From assembly GCF_004343195.1 (NCBI RefSeq), contig NZ_SMCR01000001.1:62001-126000 (forward strand): DNA of 64,000 nucleotides. The letters run 5' to 3'. Positions 30,055-39,445 of this stretch are shown piece by piece; the stretch's first letter is position 1, and every line of letters begins with the position of its first letter. The position numbers were made by a program, and so were the translations under genes. The DNA is from Biostraticola tofi. Its GTDB lineage: Bacteria > Pseudomonadota > Gammaproteobacteria > Enterobacterales > Enterobacteriaceae. The notes beneath the pieces were generated by a model. The model did no database searches and was not told the origin of the DNA. It worked only from the letters and a program-made list of their open reading frames with translations.

Positions 30055-30402
30055 ATGACAACGACTGCAAAAATTCAGCAGCAGATAGCTGAGAACCCGA
30101 TTCTGCTTTATATGAAAGGCTCACCCAAACTCCCCGGCTGCGGTTTTTCCGCCCAGGCGGTGCAGGCGCTTTCAGCCTGTGGCGAGCGTTTTGCCTATGT
30201 AGACGTGCTGCAGAATCCGGATATTCGCGCCGAATTGCCTAAATATGCCAACTGGCCCACCTTCCCGCAGTTGTGGGTGGATGGCGAATTGGTCGGCGGC
30301 TGCGATATCATTATCGAAATGTATCAGCGTGGCGAGCTGCAGCCACTTATCAAGGAAACTGCGGTAAAATATAACACCCAGGAAGACAAGCCTCAGTCTT
30401 GA
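30055..30402 (+). CDS. grxD: Monothiol glutaredoxin GrxD (Grx4)
   Basis: Binds a [2Fe-2S] cluster as a dimer with glutathione and works in cluster trafficking, also with BolA. The 115-residue product has the CGFS active site at 29-32, KGSP near residue 21, WPTFPQLWVDGELVGGCDI and the C-terminal LIKETA. The start follows GAGGAAGC. A strong terminator follows. The E. coli helicase gene lhr, which comes next there, is absent. Confidence 0.96.
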   Translation: MTTTAKIQQQIAENPILLYMKGSPKLPGCGFSAQAVQALSACGERFAYVDVLQNPDIRAELPKYANWPTFPQLWVDGELVGGCDIIIEMYQRGELQPLIKETAVKYNTQEDKPQS

Positions 30403-30450
30403 TCGACCGGTTTGACGAGGAACATGATGCTGGTCATTACCGGTTGCCTA

Positions 30451-30488
30451 TAAAAGCCGGGCCGATCCTGCGATCGGCCCGGCTTTTA
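30451..30488. terminator. Terminator downstream of grxD
   Basis: TAAAAGCCGGGCCGATC and its exact complement form a perfect 17-bp stem with loop CTGC, 48 bases after grxD. The flanking AAAA/TTTT would allow action in both directions. Confidence 0.9.
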
Positions 30489-30501
30489 ACTGATTGAATA
30501 T

Positions 30502-30581
30502 GCTTTATACCGATAAACTACGCTTTAAACCGATAGACTAGGCTTTAAACCGATATACTACGCTTTGTACCGATAGACTAG
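30502..30581. repeat. 20-bp tandem repeat, four copies, abutting rnt
   Basis: Four units of the type GCTTTAAACCGATAGACTAG fill 30502-30581 without gaps. Copies 1 and 3 end in AC, copies 2 and 4 in AG, so a 40-bp pair seems to have been duplicated. The array ends one base before the rnt stop codon, and the next bases GCTA start a fifth unit, so the rnt stop lies inside the repeat phase. Confidence 0.9.
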
Positions 30582-30582
30582 G

Positions 30583-31251
30583 CTACAGTTCAGAGCCGAT
30601 TTCTTGCTGCGCCTCTGGCAGCGCCAACGGCCAGCCGCCCAGGCGTTTCCAGCGATTAACCAATTCACAAAACAGGTCAGTAGTGCGTTCGGTATCATAC
30701 AGCGCGGAATGCGCCTGGCTGCCATCAAACGCGATACCGGCGGCAACGCAGGCCTTAGCCAATACTGTCTGGCCTAATACCAAGCCACTTAGCGCGGCGG
30801 TATCGAAAGTGGCAAAAGGATGAAATGGATTACGTTTCAGCCCACCTCGGTTGGCGGCTGCCATCAGGAAACCGTGATCAAATCCGGCGTTGTGTGCCAC
30901 GATGATGGCACGATTGCAGCCGCTGTCTTTAATGCCTTTACGAACCATTTTAAAGATGTCATGCAGGGCATGATATTCATCCACCGCACCACGCAGTGGA
31001 TTGGATGGATCAATGCCATTGAAAGCCAGTGCTTCGGGATTCAGCAGCGAGCCGGCAAAAGGTTCTACGTGGAAGTGCAAACGATCCGCGGGCATCAGCC
31101 AGCCGCCGTCATCCATCTGTAATGTGATAGCCGCTATCTCAAGCAGGGCGTCCGTCTGGGCGTTGAAGCCGGCAGTTTCTACATCGATAACCACGGGGAA
31201 GAAGCCGCGAAAACGGCTGCGGAGTGTATTTACTTCATCTATTTCAGCCAT
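30583..31251 (-). CDS. rnt: Ribonuclease T
   Basis: 3'-5' exoribonuclease that trims tRNA and other stable RNAs, DEDDh family. The product has 222 residues: Exo [11 protein letters not shown] with D23 and E25, Exo [12 protein letters not shown] and Exo [13 protein letters not shown]. The ATG at 31251 is preferred to the TTG six bases upstream. The stop codon is placed within the end of a 20-bp tandem repeat, so the C-terminus (EIGSEL) could vary between strains. Confidence 0.95.
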   Translation of the reverse strand: MAEIDEVNTLRSRFRGFFPVVIDVETAGFNAQTDALLEIAAITLQMDDGGWLMPADRLHFHVEPFAGSLLNPEALAFNGIDPSNPLRGAVDEYHALHDIFKMVRKGIKDSGCNRAIIVAHNAGFDHGFLMAAANRGGLKRNPFHPFATFDTAALSGLVLGQTVLAKACVAAGIAFDGSQAHSALYDTERTTDLFCELVNRWKRLGGWPLALPEAQQEIGSEL

Positions 31252-31374
31252 GCTCAATCTTATTTTCCGGCGAATACAGCGCGCATTATGGCAAATTTCA
31301 TCTCAGGATGCATTGTCATTCCAACGGTGGGCGGCAGCGGGGAAGTCCGGGAGCTAGCGGCCCCCGGATGGATA

Positions 31375-31782
31375 TCAGTGTCCCAGGCCAGTACCGGCCT
31401 GTTCTTTCTCAATCAATTCGATTTTATAGCCATCGGGATCTTCAATGAACGCGATGATAGTGGTTCCGCCTTTGACCGGACCCGCTTCGCGTGATACCAC
31501 GCCACCCGCGGTACGAATGCGTTCACAGGTCGCGGCCACATCATCGACCCCAAGGGCGATATGACCAAAAGCCGTACCCAGATCATAGTTTTCCTGGCCC
31601 CAGTTGTAGGTCAGTTCAATCACAGCGCCTTCGCTCTCTTCGGTATAACCAACAAATGCCAAAGTATATTTATATTCGGTATTTTCGCTGGTGCGCAGCA
31701 GACGCATGCCCAGGGTCTGAGTATAAAAATCAATCGAGCGCTGCAAATCGCCCACCCGAAGCATGGTATGAAGTAATCGCAT
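31375..31782 (-). CDS. gloA: Lactoylglutathione lyase (glyoxalase I)
   Basis: Converts the hemithioacetal of methylglyoxal and glutathione to S-lactoylglutathione. The 135-residue product begins [13 protein letters not shown] with metal ligand H5, and has ELTYNWG with the second ligand Glu, the GHIALGVDD His and the final [12 protein letters not shown]lu. It is a Ni-type bacterial enzyme by length and motifs. It lies 123 bases upstream of rnt on the same strand. Confidence 0.96.
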   Translation of the reverse strand: MRLLHTMLRVGDLQRSIDFYTQTLGMRLLRTSENTEYKYTLAFVGYTEESEGAVIELTYNWGQENYDLGTAFGHIALGVDDVAATCERIRTAGGVVSREAGPVKGGTTIIAFIEDPDGYKIELIEKEQAGTGLGH

Positions 31783-32055
31783 ATTATCCTCTTACGGACC
31801 GGCAACTGCCTGGAACCGATAATCTATGAACAAACGTTATCCGACAATAATGTGGCAGCTACAAAGTGCTAACCGTCAGGCCAGTATAGCGTCTCATTAT
31901 TCCCTCCTTCAAGAAAGTGGGCAAAAAACACCCCTGCAGCCCGCGGCTGTTCGGTGCGGTGGGTATCAGCGATAGGGTTTGAGTTAATGGAGTTAAAGGT
32001 TTTCTTGCCAACAGGGTGTTTTGCGTCTTCAATCAGCTAGAAGAGGAGAATTTGC

Positions 32056-32301
32056 ATGCCTGAGCAACTTGAGTTTTTTGCCATCCCCAGCCCTTGCCGG
32101 GGTATCTGTCAATCAGATGCCAGGGGATATTGCATCGGTTGCCTGCGCAGTCGTGAAGAGCGTTTTAACTGGATGAAATTCAGTGATGCTCAAAAGCGTG
32201 ATGTCATCAGACTTTGCCGCCAGCGCGCCCTTCGTCAGACCAGAAACCAGGAATCGAGGCAGGATCCGTTGCAAGCTGGCGATCAGCCAGGGCTGTTTTG
32301 A
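32056..32301 (+). CDS. ydhL: DUF1289 protein YdhL
   Basis: The 81-residue product carries the DUF1289 Cys pattern SPCRGICQ...GYCIGCLRSREE, probably a metal-binding site, followed by a W-M basic helix. E. coli YdhL lies at the same place near gloA. GAGGAG precedes the start. The function is unknown. The next gene, sodC, follows after 87 bases on the same strand. Confidence 0.85.
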   Translation: MPEQLEFFAIPSPCRGICQSDARGYCIGCLRSREERFNWMKFSDAQKRDVIRLCRQRALRQTRNQESRQDPLQAGDQPGLF

Positions 32302-32388
32302 GACGACGAGAACTGATCGAGGGCGTAATGCAGGCATTTCCATCATCATCTTCTATGCTTAGAGAACCACGATAGAATGGGAGATATC

Positions 32389-32910
32389 ATGAAACGTACC
32401 CTTTTACCTCTGCTGGTACTGCTGGCTTCGGCCGGTGTCCAGGCCGCCGATATCGACGTGCCGTTGAATATCGCCACGCCTGAGGGCAAAGGCTTGGCCG
32501 TGGGCAGCGTTCGTATTACCGAAACAGCCTATGGCGTGCTATTTACCCCGAAATTGACCTCATTATCACCTGGCATACATGGCTTCCATGTTCATCAGAA
32601 TGCCAGTTGTGAACCTGGCGTGAAAGACAATAAGAAAGTGGCAGCCTTAGGGGCAGGTGATCATTGGGATCCTGACGCGAGTGGTAAACACCTGGGGCCT
32701 TACGCTGAAGGTCACCGTGGCGATCTGCCGGCTTTGTATGTCAATGCCGATGGCAAGGCTGATTACCCGGTACTGGCGCCGCGGATTAAAACGTTGTCTG
32801 AACTGAGCGGGCACAGCCTGATGGTGCATGTCGGGGGTGACAATCATTCCGACCAACCGGCAAATGGCGGTGGAGGCGATCGCTTTGCTTGCGGGGTAAT
32901 ATCTGGCTGA
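32389..32910 (+). CDS. sodC: Periplasmic Cu/Zn superoxide dismutase
   Basis: Dismutates superoxide in the periplasm. The 173-residue precursor has a signal peptide ending VQA-AD (residue 19), copper ligands in [12 protein letters not shown], zinc-loop [23 protein letters not shown] and the final HVGGDNHSD, plus C-terminal FACGVI with the disulphide Cys. Start 32389 is chosen over 32377 because GGGAGA lies seven bases before it and the signal peptide then starts MKRTL. It is the only SOD gene in the window; sodB is missing from its usual place. Confidence 0.96.
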   Translation: MKRTLLPLLVLLASAGVQAADIDVPLNIATPEGKGLAVGSVRITETAYGVLFTPKLTSLSPGIHGFHVHQNASCEPGVKDNKKVAALGAGDHWDPDASGKHLGPYAEGHRGDLPALYVNADGKADYPVLAPRIKTLSELSGHSLMVHVGGDNHSDQPANGGGGDRFACGVISG

Positions 32911-33453
32911 ATATCACAGATGGGTCGTTATCAGGTGTTGCGGACAGTGGCCGGAGATGCAACCGGCCAATGAAAAAACATGACAATAGTTTATGAACGA
33001 TTCAATTGTTATTTATTAGTTTGAGCTACAATATGCCACAGAATACATGGCATATTGATATTTGTTATGTCTTCATTTAACTTAAATTAACAATAAACTA
33101 CGTATGTGACAATAATAGTGATAAAGTTATGAATAATCTTTCTGGGTCAGTGGCATTTATCCGGAATCTTTTATCTGATTATCTGGGTTATATGACAATT
33201 TCGTTACATGCCCTATACTCATCGGTACCCATTCGGGAACGAAAGGCCGACAGCCTGCGCAGACGGGGGGTCGGTTACATGACATTGATCTTGTGTTGCC
33301 TTCAATATATATAAGGAATAACATGCGTACATCATCGTTCTCAACTTAACCTTTACAATGTTCATTTATATATTGATATTTTGCCCCTTCAACCTTTAGG
33401 ATGTAGGGGATCCAGGGAGCAAGCTTAATCAGCTTAATTATAAGGAGAGACAA
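32911..33453 (+). other. slyA upstream region, 543 bases, AT-rich
   Basis: Contains GGCCGG/CCGGCC at 32949-32968 as a weak hairpin after sodC, AT-rich DNA, and a possible eight-codon leader frame at 33323-33349 (MRTSSFST) preceded by TAAGGA. A 61-codon frame from 33129 has no ribosome binding site and looks random. Direct repeat AGCTTAAT(C/T) at 33422-33439 lies near slyA. No confident promoter or PhoP box was found. Confidence 0.5.
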
Positions 33454-33888
33454 TTGGAATCGCCATTAGGATCGGATTTGGCGCGTCTCGTTCGAGTTTG
33501 GCGCGCATTGATTGACCTTCGTTTAAAGCCTTTAGAACTCACACAGACGCATTGGATTACGTTGCATAACATATGTAAATTGCCGCCAGAGCAATCGCAG
33601 ATACAGCTGGCCAAGGCAATCGGCATCGAGCAGCCGTCGTTGGTGCGTACCCTCGATCAGCTTGAAGAGAAAGGGCTTATTACCCGGCATACCTGCGCCA
33701 ACGATCGTCGAGCGAAGCGTATCAAACTGACTGAGGCCGCTGAACCTATCATTAAAGAAGTGAACAACGTTATCAACAGCACCCGGGACGAAATTCTTGC
33801 AGGAATATCCGAACAGGAAATTGAACTGCTGAGCGCGATGATTTCAAGGCTGGAGAAGAATATTCTGGAACTCTATAATAAGTCTTGA
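33454..33888 (+). CDS. slyA: MarR-family transcriptional regulator SlyA
   Basis: Winged-helix regulator that counteracts H-NS silencing and responds to small ligands. The 144-residue product matches E. coli SlyA over its length ([50 protein letters not shown]). It starts with TTG, as slyA does in E. coli, after a strong AAGGAGAG. A terminator follows, and slyB is convergent. Confidence 0.96.
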   Translation: MESPLGSDLARLVRVWRALIDLRLKPLELTQTHWITLHNICKLPPEQSQIQLAKAIGIEQPSLVRTLDQLEEKGLITRHTCANDRRAKRIKLTEAAEPIIKEVNNVINSTRDEILAGISEQEIELLSAMISRLEKNILELYNKS

Positions 33889-33921
33889 ACTTTAGCTGAC
33901 ACAGGGTTGTGATATAATTTG

Positions 33922-33945
33922 AAAACCGGCCAAGGCCGGTTTTTT
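33922..33945 (+). terminator. Rho-independent terminator of slyA
   Basis: AAAACCGGCC and GGCCGGTTTT form a perfect 10-bp stem with loop AA and a T6 run, 33 bases after the slyA stop. Confidence 0.93.
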
Positions 33946-33970
33946 ATGCATTGATCATTGCCGGAAATAA

Positions 33971-33992
33971 TAAAAGCCACCCCAGGGTGGCT
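33971..33992 (-). terminator. Rho-independent terminator of slyB
   Basis: On the minus strand GCCACCC pairs with GGGTGGC followed by TTTTATT, 25 bases past the slyB stop. Confidence 0.85.
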
Positions 33993-34016
33993 GGTGTAGA
34001 TAAATACTCGCGGCAA

Positions 34017-34484
34017 TTAGCGTGGTGAAACGGTGATGGTCCGTCCATTGCTGGCCATGGCGACGCGCTGCCCTACGCTGAAACGAGTATTGCCCTGTTT
34101 TTGCACTACAACAATCGTGTTGCCATCATCTTTACGGATTTCGAGCTCAATACCCTGCGTGCGGTTGACCGCCCCTTCGATGCCGGACCCAGCCGCTCCG
34201 CCAGCGATAGCGCCGGCTGCAGTCGCAAGGCTGCGGCCGCTGCCGCCGCCGACGGTATTACCCAGGAATCCTCCTAATACCGCGCCGCCCAGCGTGCCTA
34301 TGATATTCGAATTTTCGCCGCCCTGAATCTGCACCGGGCGGGTACTGACAATGGTGCCATAGTTGACGGTTTGAACCTGTTTGGCTTCAGAGGCTGAATA
34401 TACGTCACCAGAAAGATCGCTATTGCTGGCGCATCCCGCTAATGTAAGCCCAGCCAGAGAGACAATAAGTAGTTTTTTAATCAT
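34017..34484 (-). CDS. slyB: Outer-membrane lipoprotein SlyB
   Basis: Small glycine-rich lipoprotein that supports outer-membrane integrity; PhoP-regulated in E. coli and Salmonella. The product has 155 residues, lipobox LAGC with Cys 18, VYTASEAKQVQ-like block (here VYSASEAKQVQ), and the glycine-zipper GGAVLGGFLGNTVGGGSGRSLA. The ATG at 34484 lies six bases after AGGAG and is preferred over the TTG two codons upstream. Confidence 0.95.
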   Translation of the reverse strand: MIKKLLIVSLAGLTLAGCASNSDLSGDVYSASEAKQVQTVNYGTIVSTRPVQIQGGENSNIIGTLGGAVLGGFLGNTVGGGSGRSLATAAGAIAGGAAGSGIEGAVNRTQGIELEIRKDDGNTIVVVQKQGNTRFSVGQRVAMASNGRTITVSPR

Positions 34485-34793
34485 TTCCAACTCCTGTTAT
34501 AGCGTCGTTCTGTAGGGTCATCCCCGAAGAAACGAGTGCAGAATACGGTTATGAAGCCAAATACTGATAAGGCTGTTAATCAATATTGATCTTAATTATA
34601 TATAAATAAATATAAACTGCGAATCAACAATGGCTCTTTTTCGCAGCAGACAGACACGTTCGGTAAAGTATGTACCTATTTGTAATGACTTTGCATTAAA
34701 TTACAAAAAAAGGCTTTTTTTCATGGCCTCAGGTCAAAAACCTGTTTACCTTAGTACACTAATTCCGCCACAGATCAAAAAAAAGGTAACGGT
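34485..34793. other. slyB-anmK divergent promoter region, 309 bases
   Basis: AT-rich. On the slyB strand AGTTTATATTTATTTATA (about 34601-34618) has TTTA repeats at 10-base spacing, reminiscent of but not matching a canonical PhoP box (11-base period), so no operator is claimed. Nothing else was recognised. Confidence 0.4.
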
Positions 34794-35897
34794 ATGAAAA
34801 CCGGACGTTATATTGGGGTTATGTCTGGTACCAGCCTGGACGGTATCGATGTGGTGCTGGTTGCGATTGATGAGCACACTGTTGCGCAGCAATGCAGTTA
34901 CTGTCATCCCATTCCCGCCGATGCCAAGCAGCAGATTTTAGCCATCTGCCAGGGGCAGCCTACCACGCTTTCGACGTTAGGCCAGTTGGACACCCGACTG
35001 GGCAGACTGCTGGGTGAAGCCGTGCTGGCACTGATGGCACAGGCGGGTGTACAGCCGAGGGATATTACGGCGATTGGCTGTCATGGGCAAACCGTTTGGC
35101 ATGAACCTGAAGCCGGCTATCCCTGCACCATGCAAATAGGAGATAACAATCAGGTTGCAGCGCTGACCGGCATCACAACGGTCGGTGATTTTCGCCGGCG
35201 CGATATGGCGTTGGGCGGGCAGGGGGCGCCACTGGTGCCGGGGTTTCACCATGCGCTGCTGTCTCATCCTGACGAACGGCGCATGGTGCTTAATATTGGC
35301 GGTATCGCCAATCTCTCGCTGCTGCTGCCCGGGTTACCGATTCGCGGCTATGACACCGGTCCGGGCAATATGCTGATGGACGCCTGGATCTGGCGCAATA
35401 AAGGTAAGCCTTATGATAAAGATGCCGCCTGGGGGCTCAGCGGGCGCCTGCATCAGGGATTGCTTTCCGCCATGTTGTCCGACGGCTATTTTGCACTGCC
35501 GGCGCCTAAAAGCACCGGACGGGAGCATTTCAATCTTAGTTGGCTCAATCACCTGTTGACGCGTTACCCCTCGACTGCGCCGGAAGACGTGCAGGCGACC
35601 CTGGGCGAACTGACCGCTATGACCGTTGCCGACCAGGTCTTGCTGGCTGGCGGTTGTGAGCATCTGCTGGTCTGCGGCGGAGGAGCACGCAACCCCCTGG
35701 TTATGGCGCGACTTTCTGCTTTGCTGCCCGGTATTGAGGTGAGTCCTACAGACAAATTCGGCGTCAGCGGCGATGATATGGAAGCAATGGCTTTTGCCTG
35801 GCTGGCGTTCCGGACTTTATCCGGCCTGCCGGGGAATCTTCCCTCGGTGACCGGAGCGAGGGCTGAGACCGTGCTGGGCGCCATTTATCCTGTATAA
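34794..35897 (+). CDS. anmK: Anhydro-N-acetylmuramic acid kinase
   Basis: Phosphorylates and opens 1,6-anhydro-MurNAc to MurNAc-6-phosphate in cell-wall recycling. The 367-residue product has the ATP-binding [12 protein letters not shown] at 8-19, [38 protein letters not shown] and GYDTGPGN. The start has AAAAGGTAACGG upstream. It is followed by mliC and pdxH in the same direction, as in E. coli. Confidence 0.96.
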   Translation: MKTGRYIGVMSGTSLDGIDVVLVAIDEHTVAQQCSYCHPIPADAKQQILAICQGQPTTLSTLGQLDTRLGRLLGEAVLALMAQAGVQPRDITAIGCHGQTVWHEPEAGYPCTMQIGDNNQVAALTGITTVGDFRRRDMALGGQGAPLVPGFHHALLSHPDERRMVLNIGGIANLSLLLPGLPIRGYDTGPGNMLMDAWIWRNKGKPYDKDAAWGLSGRLHQGLLSAMLSDGYFALPAPKSTGREHFNLSWLNHLLTRYPSTAPEDVQATLGELTAMTVADQVLLAGGCEHLLVCGGGARNPLVMARLSALLPGIEVSPTDKFGVSGDDMEAMAFAWLAFRTLSGLPGNLPSVTGARAETVLGAIYPV

Positions 35898-35917
35898 ACC
35901 GGCGGAGGCCTCTGTAT

Positions 35918-36235
35918 ATGAAAAAAATATCTATAGCTTGCCTGATGCTGGTGTGCGGCGGCTGTTCTTTTAAGTCGCCACCGCCACCGGCCCAGACGGT
36001 GCACTACCAATGTGGCACCACCCCGTTAACGGTAACGGTGCTCACCGATCCCCAGCAGGCGAAGCTGATTCTGGATGGGCGTCAGCTCAGTTTGCCCCAG
36101 GTAGCGTCGACATCAGGCAAGCAATACAGCGATGGTCAATATGTCTTATTGACCCAGGGAGACCGGGCTTTCGTGCAACGGGGCGAAAAAATTGTTATTG
36201 ATGACTGCGTGACCGCAGACCGGAGCGGTAAATGA
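35918..36235 (+). CDS. mliC: Membrane-bound C-type lysozyme inhibitor MliC
   Basis: Lipoprotein that inhibits C-type lysozyme. The 105-residue product has a signal peptide with lipobox-like VCGGC (Cys 16) and the MliC domain: VHYQCGTTPLTV at the start, ASGKQYSDG-type block (here TSGKQYSDGQYVLLTQGD), and a final DDC. It begins 20 bases after anmK. Confidence 0.92.
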   Translation: MKKISIACLMLVCGGCSFKSPPPPAQTVHYQCGTTPLTVTVLTDPQQAKLILDGRQLSLPQVASTSGKQYSDGQYVLLTQGDRAFVQRGEKIVIDDCVTADRSGK

Positions 36236-36301
36236 TTGAGATTTTTGACGACGCGGCGCACAATAACGCTACGCTTTACCGTATACGAATCAACCCTGTT
36301 T

Positions 36302-36952
36302 ATGACTGAACAACACTTCGATCTGGCGGCTCTTCGTCGTGAATATCTCCGCGGCGGGCTTCGCCGTGCTGATCTCACCGCCGATCCGCTGGACTTGTTT
36401 ACGCGTTGGTTTACCCAGGCCTGTGATGCCCGCCTGGCCGATCCGAACGCCATGTGCGTAGCCACGGTTGATGCCCAGGGCCAGCCCTGGCAGCGTATCG
36501 TGCTGTTAAAACAAGTCGACAGTCGTGGTATGGTATTTTTCACCAACCTTGGCAGCCGGAAGGCGACGCATTTGGCGCTGAATTCCCGCGTAAGCCTGCA
36601 TTTTCCCTGGCATATGCTGGAGCGGCAGGTCATGGTGCTGGGGCGCGCCGAGCGTTTATCGGTTGCTGAGGTCATGACCTATTTCCATACCCGTCCGCGG
36701 GACAGCCAAATCGGGGCCTGGGTGTCCCGTCAGTCGAGTCGCATCTCTGCTCGCGGGGTACTGGAGGGCAAATTTATCGAGATGAAACAGAAATTCCTCA
36801 ACGGTGACGTGCCATTGCCCAGTTTTTGGGGAGGATATCGAGTCAAAATCGATACCATCGAATTCTGGCAAGGGGGAGAGCATCGGCTCCATGACCGTTT
36901 TAGTTATCAGCGCACCGAAGCGGGATGGGATATTGATCGTTTAGCACCCTGA
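36302..36952 (+). CDS. pdxH: Pyridoxine/pyridoxamine 5'-phosphate oxidase
   Basis: FMN enzyme that makes pyridoxal 5'-phosphate. From the ATG at 36302 the product has 216 residues (E. coli 218): [57 protein letters not shown] and the terminal [12 protein letters not shown]. An in-frame ATG at 36236 would add 22 residues without family match. The gene lies in an anmK-mliC-pdxH-tyrS-pdxY string with two B6 genes. Confidence 0.96.
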   Translation: MTEQHFDLAALRREYLRGGLRRADLTADPLDLFTRWFTQACDARLADPNAMCVATVDAQGQPWQRIVLLKQVDSRGMVFFTNLGSRKATHLALNSRVSLHFPWHMLERQVMVLGRAERLSVAEVMTYFHTRPRDSQIGAWVSRQSSRISARGVLEGKFIEMKQKFLNGDVPLPSFWGGYRVKIDTIEFWQGGEHRLHDRFSYQRTEAGWDIDRLAP

Positions 36953-37165
36953 GGTAAATTTCGGGGCGAGAGGCGGTGCAGTTTGTCGGCTTTTGGCCGT
37001 GTCAGGGCGGCAACCTCCCCAGCAGGCATGACCAGACGATGCCAGTGACCGGCACCGCAGCATTTTTTACGGCGCAAGGCAGGATATTTATGACCTACCG
37101 GCATCTCGGTCCGGCGTAAATGCCATACCGCGCCCTTTTTATCTGTCTATATAACGGAGTTTTTG

Positions 37166-38443
37166 ATGGCCAGCAGTAACCTCATACAACAATTGCAAGA
37201 GCGGGGCCTGGTGGCCCAGGTAACGGATGAGTCCGCACTCGTTGAACGGCTGGCTCAAGGGCCGCTGTCATTGTATTGCGGATTTGATCCCACCGCCGAC
37301 AGCTTGCATTTGGGGCATCTGGTGCCGTTACTGTGCCTTAAACGTTTCCAGCTTGCAGGACATCGTCCGGTTGCCTTGGTCGGCGGAGCGACCGGTCTTA
37401 TTGGCGATCCGAGTTTCAAAGCGACCGAGCGTAAGCTCAATACGGCTGATACCGTGCAGGAGTGGGTGGATAAAATTCGTCGGCAGGTATCGCCGTTCCT
37501 GGATTTTGATTGTGGTGACAACCGTGCCGTGGCAGCGAATAACTATGACTGGTTCGGCAATATGAATGTGCTGACTTTTCTGCGAGATATCGGCAAGCAC
37601 TTCTCCGTAAACCAGATGATCAACAAAGAAGCGGTTAAGCAGCGGTTGAACCGTGACGATAGCGGCATCTCTTTCACCGAATTTTCGTATAACCTGCTGC
37701 AGGGCTATGATTTCACGTCGCTGAACAGTCAGTATGGCGTTGAATTGCAGATTGGCGGTTCGGATCAGTGGGGTAACATCACCTCAGGCATTGATCTGAC
37801 GCGTCGGATGAACCAGAAAACCGTATTTGGCCTGACGGTACCACTTATCACCAAGTCAGACGGCACCAAGTTCGGTAAAACTGAGGGCGGCGCCATCTGG
37901 CTGGACCCGGCTAAAACCAGCCCCTATAAATTTTATCAGTTCTGGATAAACACGGCCGATGCAGACGTATACCGCTTCCTGAAATTCTTTACTTTCATGT
38001 CACTTGAAGAAATAAATGCCCTGGAGCAGCAAGACCGTGAAAGCGGCAAAGCCCCGCGCGCCCAATATGTACTGGCTGAGCAGGTGACCGGTATGGTCCA
38101 CGGCGACAGTGGGTTGGCTGCCGCACAGCGCATTACCGCCAGCCTTTTTTCCGGCAGCCTGCAGGACATGACGGAAAATGATTTTGCCCAGTTGGCTCAG
38201 GATGGCATGCCATCCATTTCACTCAGCCCTGGGGCTGACCTGCAGCAGGCGCTGGTCGATGCCGGTCTGGTACCTTCCCGTGGGCAGGCAAGGACCATGA
38301 TAAGCTCCAATGCGGTACAGGTGAATGGCGAAAAGCAGTCGAATTCCGAGCATCTTCTCAGTGATGCCGATCGGTTGTTCGGCCGCTACACGCTGTTGCG
38401 TCGTGGCAAGAAAAATTACTGCCTGATAAGCTGGCAGCAATAG
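37166..38443 (+). CDS. tyrS: Tyrosyl-tRNA synthetase
   Basis: Class I aminoacyl-tRNA synthetase. The 425-residue product has the HIGH-like HLGH at 48-51, the tyrosine-binding [10 protein letters not shown] and YDWFGNMN, the KMSKS-like KFGKT at 235, and a C-terminal S4 RNA-binding domain ([18 protein letters not shown]). The ATG at 37166 is used, not the adjacent TTG. GGAG lies upstream. The 213-base gap to pdxH holds a possible independent promoter. Confidence 0.97.
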   Translation: MASSNLIQQLQERGLVAQVTDESALVERLAQGPLSLYCGFDPTADSLHLGHLVPLLCLKRFQLAGHRPVALVGGATGLIGDPSFKATERKLNTADTVQEWVDKIRRQVSPFLDFDCGDNRAVAANNYDWFGNMNVLTFLRDIGKHFSVNQMINKEAVKQRLNRDDSGISFTEFSYNLLQGYDFTSLNSQYGVELQIGGSDQWGNITSGIDLTRRMNQKTVFGLTVPLITKSDGTKFGKTEGGAIWLDPAKTSPYKFYQFWINTADADVYRFLKFFTFMSLEEINALEQQDRESGKAPRAQYVLAEQVTGMVHGDSGLAAAQRITASLFSGSLQDMTENDFAQLAQDGMPSISLSPGADLQQALVDAGLVPSRGQARTMISSNAVQVNGEKQSNSEHLLSDADRLFGRYTLLRRGKKNYCLISWQQ

Positions 38444-38517
38444 CAATGTTGCGGGGGCGAATCCCCCGCTGTATAGGCTTAACGGGCCAGCTGGCCGAGG
38501 GCGTCAAGGCAATTCTG

Positions 38518-39381
38518 ATGAAAAATATTTTGTCGATCCAATCCCATGTGGTGTTCGGGCATGCGGGCAACAGCGTATCGGTATTTCCGATGCGCCGAAT
38601 GGGCGTTAACGTCTGGCCGCTGAACACCGTGCAGTTCTCCAACCATACCCAGTATGGTCACTGGACCGGTTGCGTGATGCCGGCGAATCATCTGACTGAA
38701 ATCGTCAGAGGCATTGCTGAAATAGACAAGCTTAAGACTTGCGATGCGATACTGAGTGGCTATATTGGCTCGGCAGAGCAGGGCGAGCATATCCTGGACA
38801 TCGTACGACAGGTAAAAGAAGCCAATCCCGATGCCTGGTATCTTTGCGATCCGGTGATGGGGCATCCTGAAAAAGGCTGTATCGTGGCGCCTGGGGTAGC
38901 CGAGTTTCACTGTAAACGTGGCTTGCCCAGCGCTGATATCATTTCGCCCAACCTGCTGGAACTCGAACAGCTGAGTGGCAAAACAGTAAACTCAGTCGAT
39001 GAGGCGGTGGCCATTGCCCGTGAACTTTGCGAGCGGGGTCCGCGAATGGTGCTGATTAAACATTTGAGTTACGCCGGCTATGACCGCAACAGTTTCGAGA
39101 TGCTGCTGGTGACGCCGGATGAAGCCTGGCACACCTCGCGTCCGCTGGTGGATTTTGGCACGCGCCAGCCGGTTGGGGTGGGTGACCTGACCAGTGGGCT
39201 GCTGCTGGTTGATCTCCTCAAGGGCTTAAGCCCGGTAAAAGCACTGGAGCATGTTACTGCGGCAGTTTACGAAGTGATGAAGTTAACCAGAGAAATGGAC
39301 GAATATGAACTGCAGGTGGTCGCCGCCCAGGATCAGATAGCGCTACCCCAGCATCATTTCCCCGCCAGGCCGGTGAAATAA
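38518..39381 (+). CDS. pdxY: Pyridoxal kinase 2
   Basis: Phosphorylates pyridoxal in B6 salvage; ribokinase-like fold. The ATG at 38518 gives 287 residues, the E. coli length, beginning [19 protein letters not shown]; an upstream in-frame ATG adds 24 non-family residues. [17 protein letters not shown] and the anion-hole [10 protein letters not shown] are conserved; the GxGD Asp is present. It is closed by a strong terminator shared with dtpA. Confidence 0.95.
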   Translation: MKNILSIQSHVVFGHAGNSVSVFPMRRMGVNVWPLNTVQFSNHTQYGHWTGCVMPANHLTEIVRGIAEIDKLKTCDAILSGYIGSAEQGEHILDIVRQVKEANPDAWYLCDPVMGHPEKGCIVAPGVAEFHCKRGLPSADIISPNLLELEQLSGKTVNSVDEAVAIARELCERGPRMVLIKHLSYAGYDRNSFEMLLVTPDEAWHTSRPLVDFGTRQPVGVGDLTSGLLLVDLLKGLSPVKALEHVTAAVYEVMKLTREMDEYELQVVAAQDQIALPQHHFPARPVK

Positions 39382-39390
39382 TTCAGCTTA

Positions 39391-39430
39391 ATAAAAAAGC
39401 CCGCGGTCGATACCGCGGGCTTTTTTTTAT
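39391..39430. terminator. Bidirectional terminator between pdxY and dtpA
   Basis: AAAAAAGCCCGCGGT and ACCGCGGGCTTTTTT form a 15-bp stem with loop CGAT, 10 bases after pdxY and 16 bases before the dtpA stop. Confidence 0.95.
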
Positions 39431-39445
39431 GCGTGACAGTCAATT

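Noticed and set aside
33129..33314. 61-codon frame upstream of slyA
   Set aside because: No ribosome binding site and no recognisable composition or family.
34591..34620. PhoP box upstream of slyB
   Set aside because: TTTA repeats are spaced 10, not 11, bases and lack the GTTTA second half.
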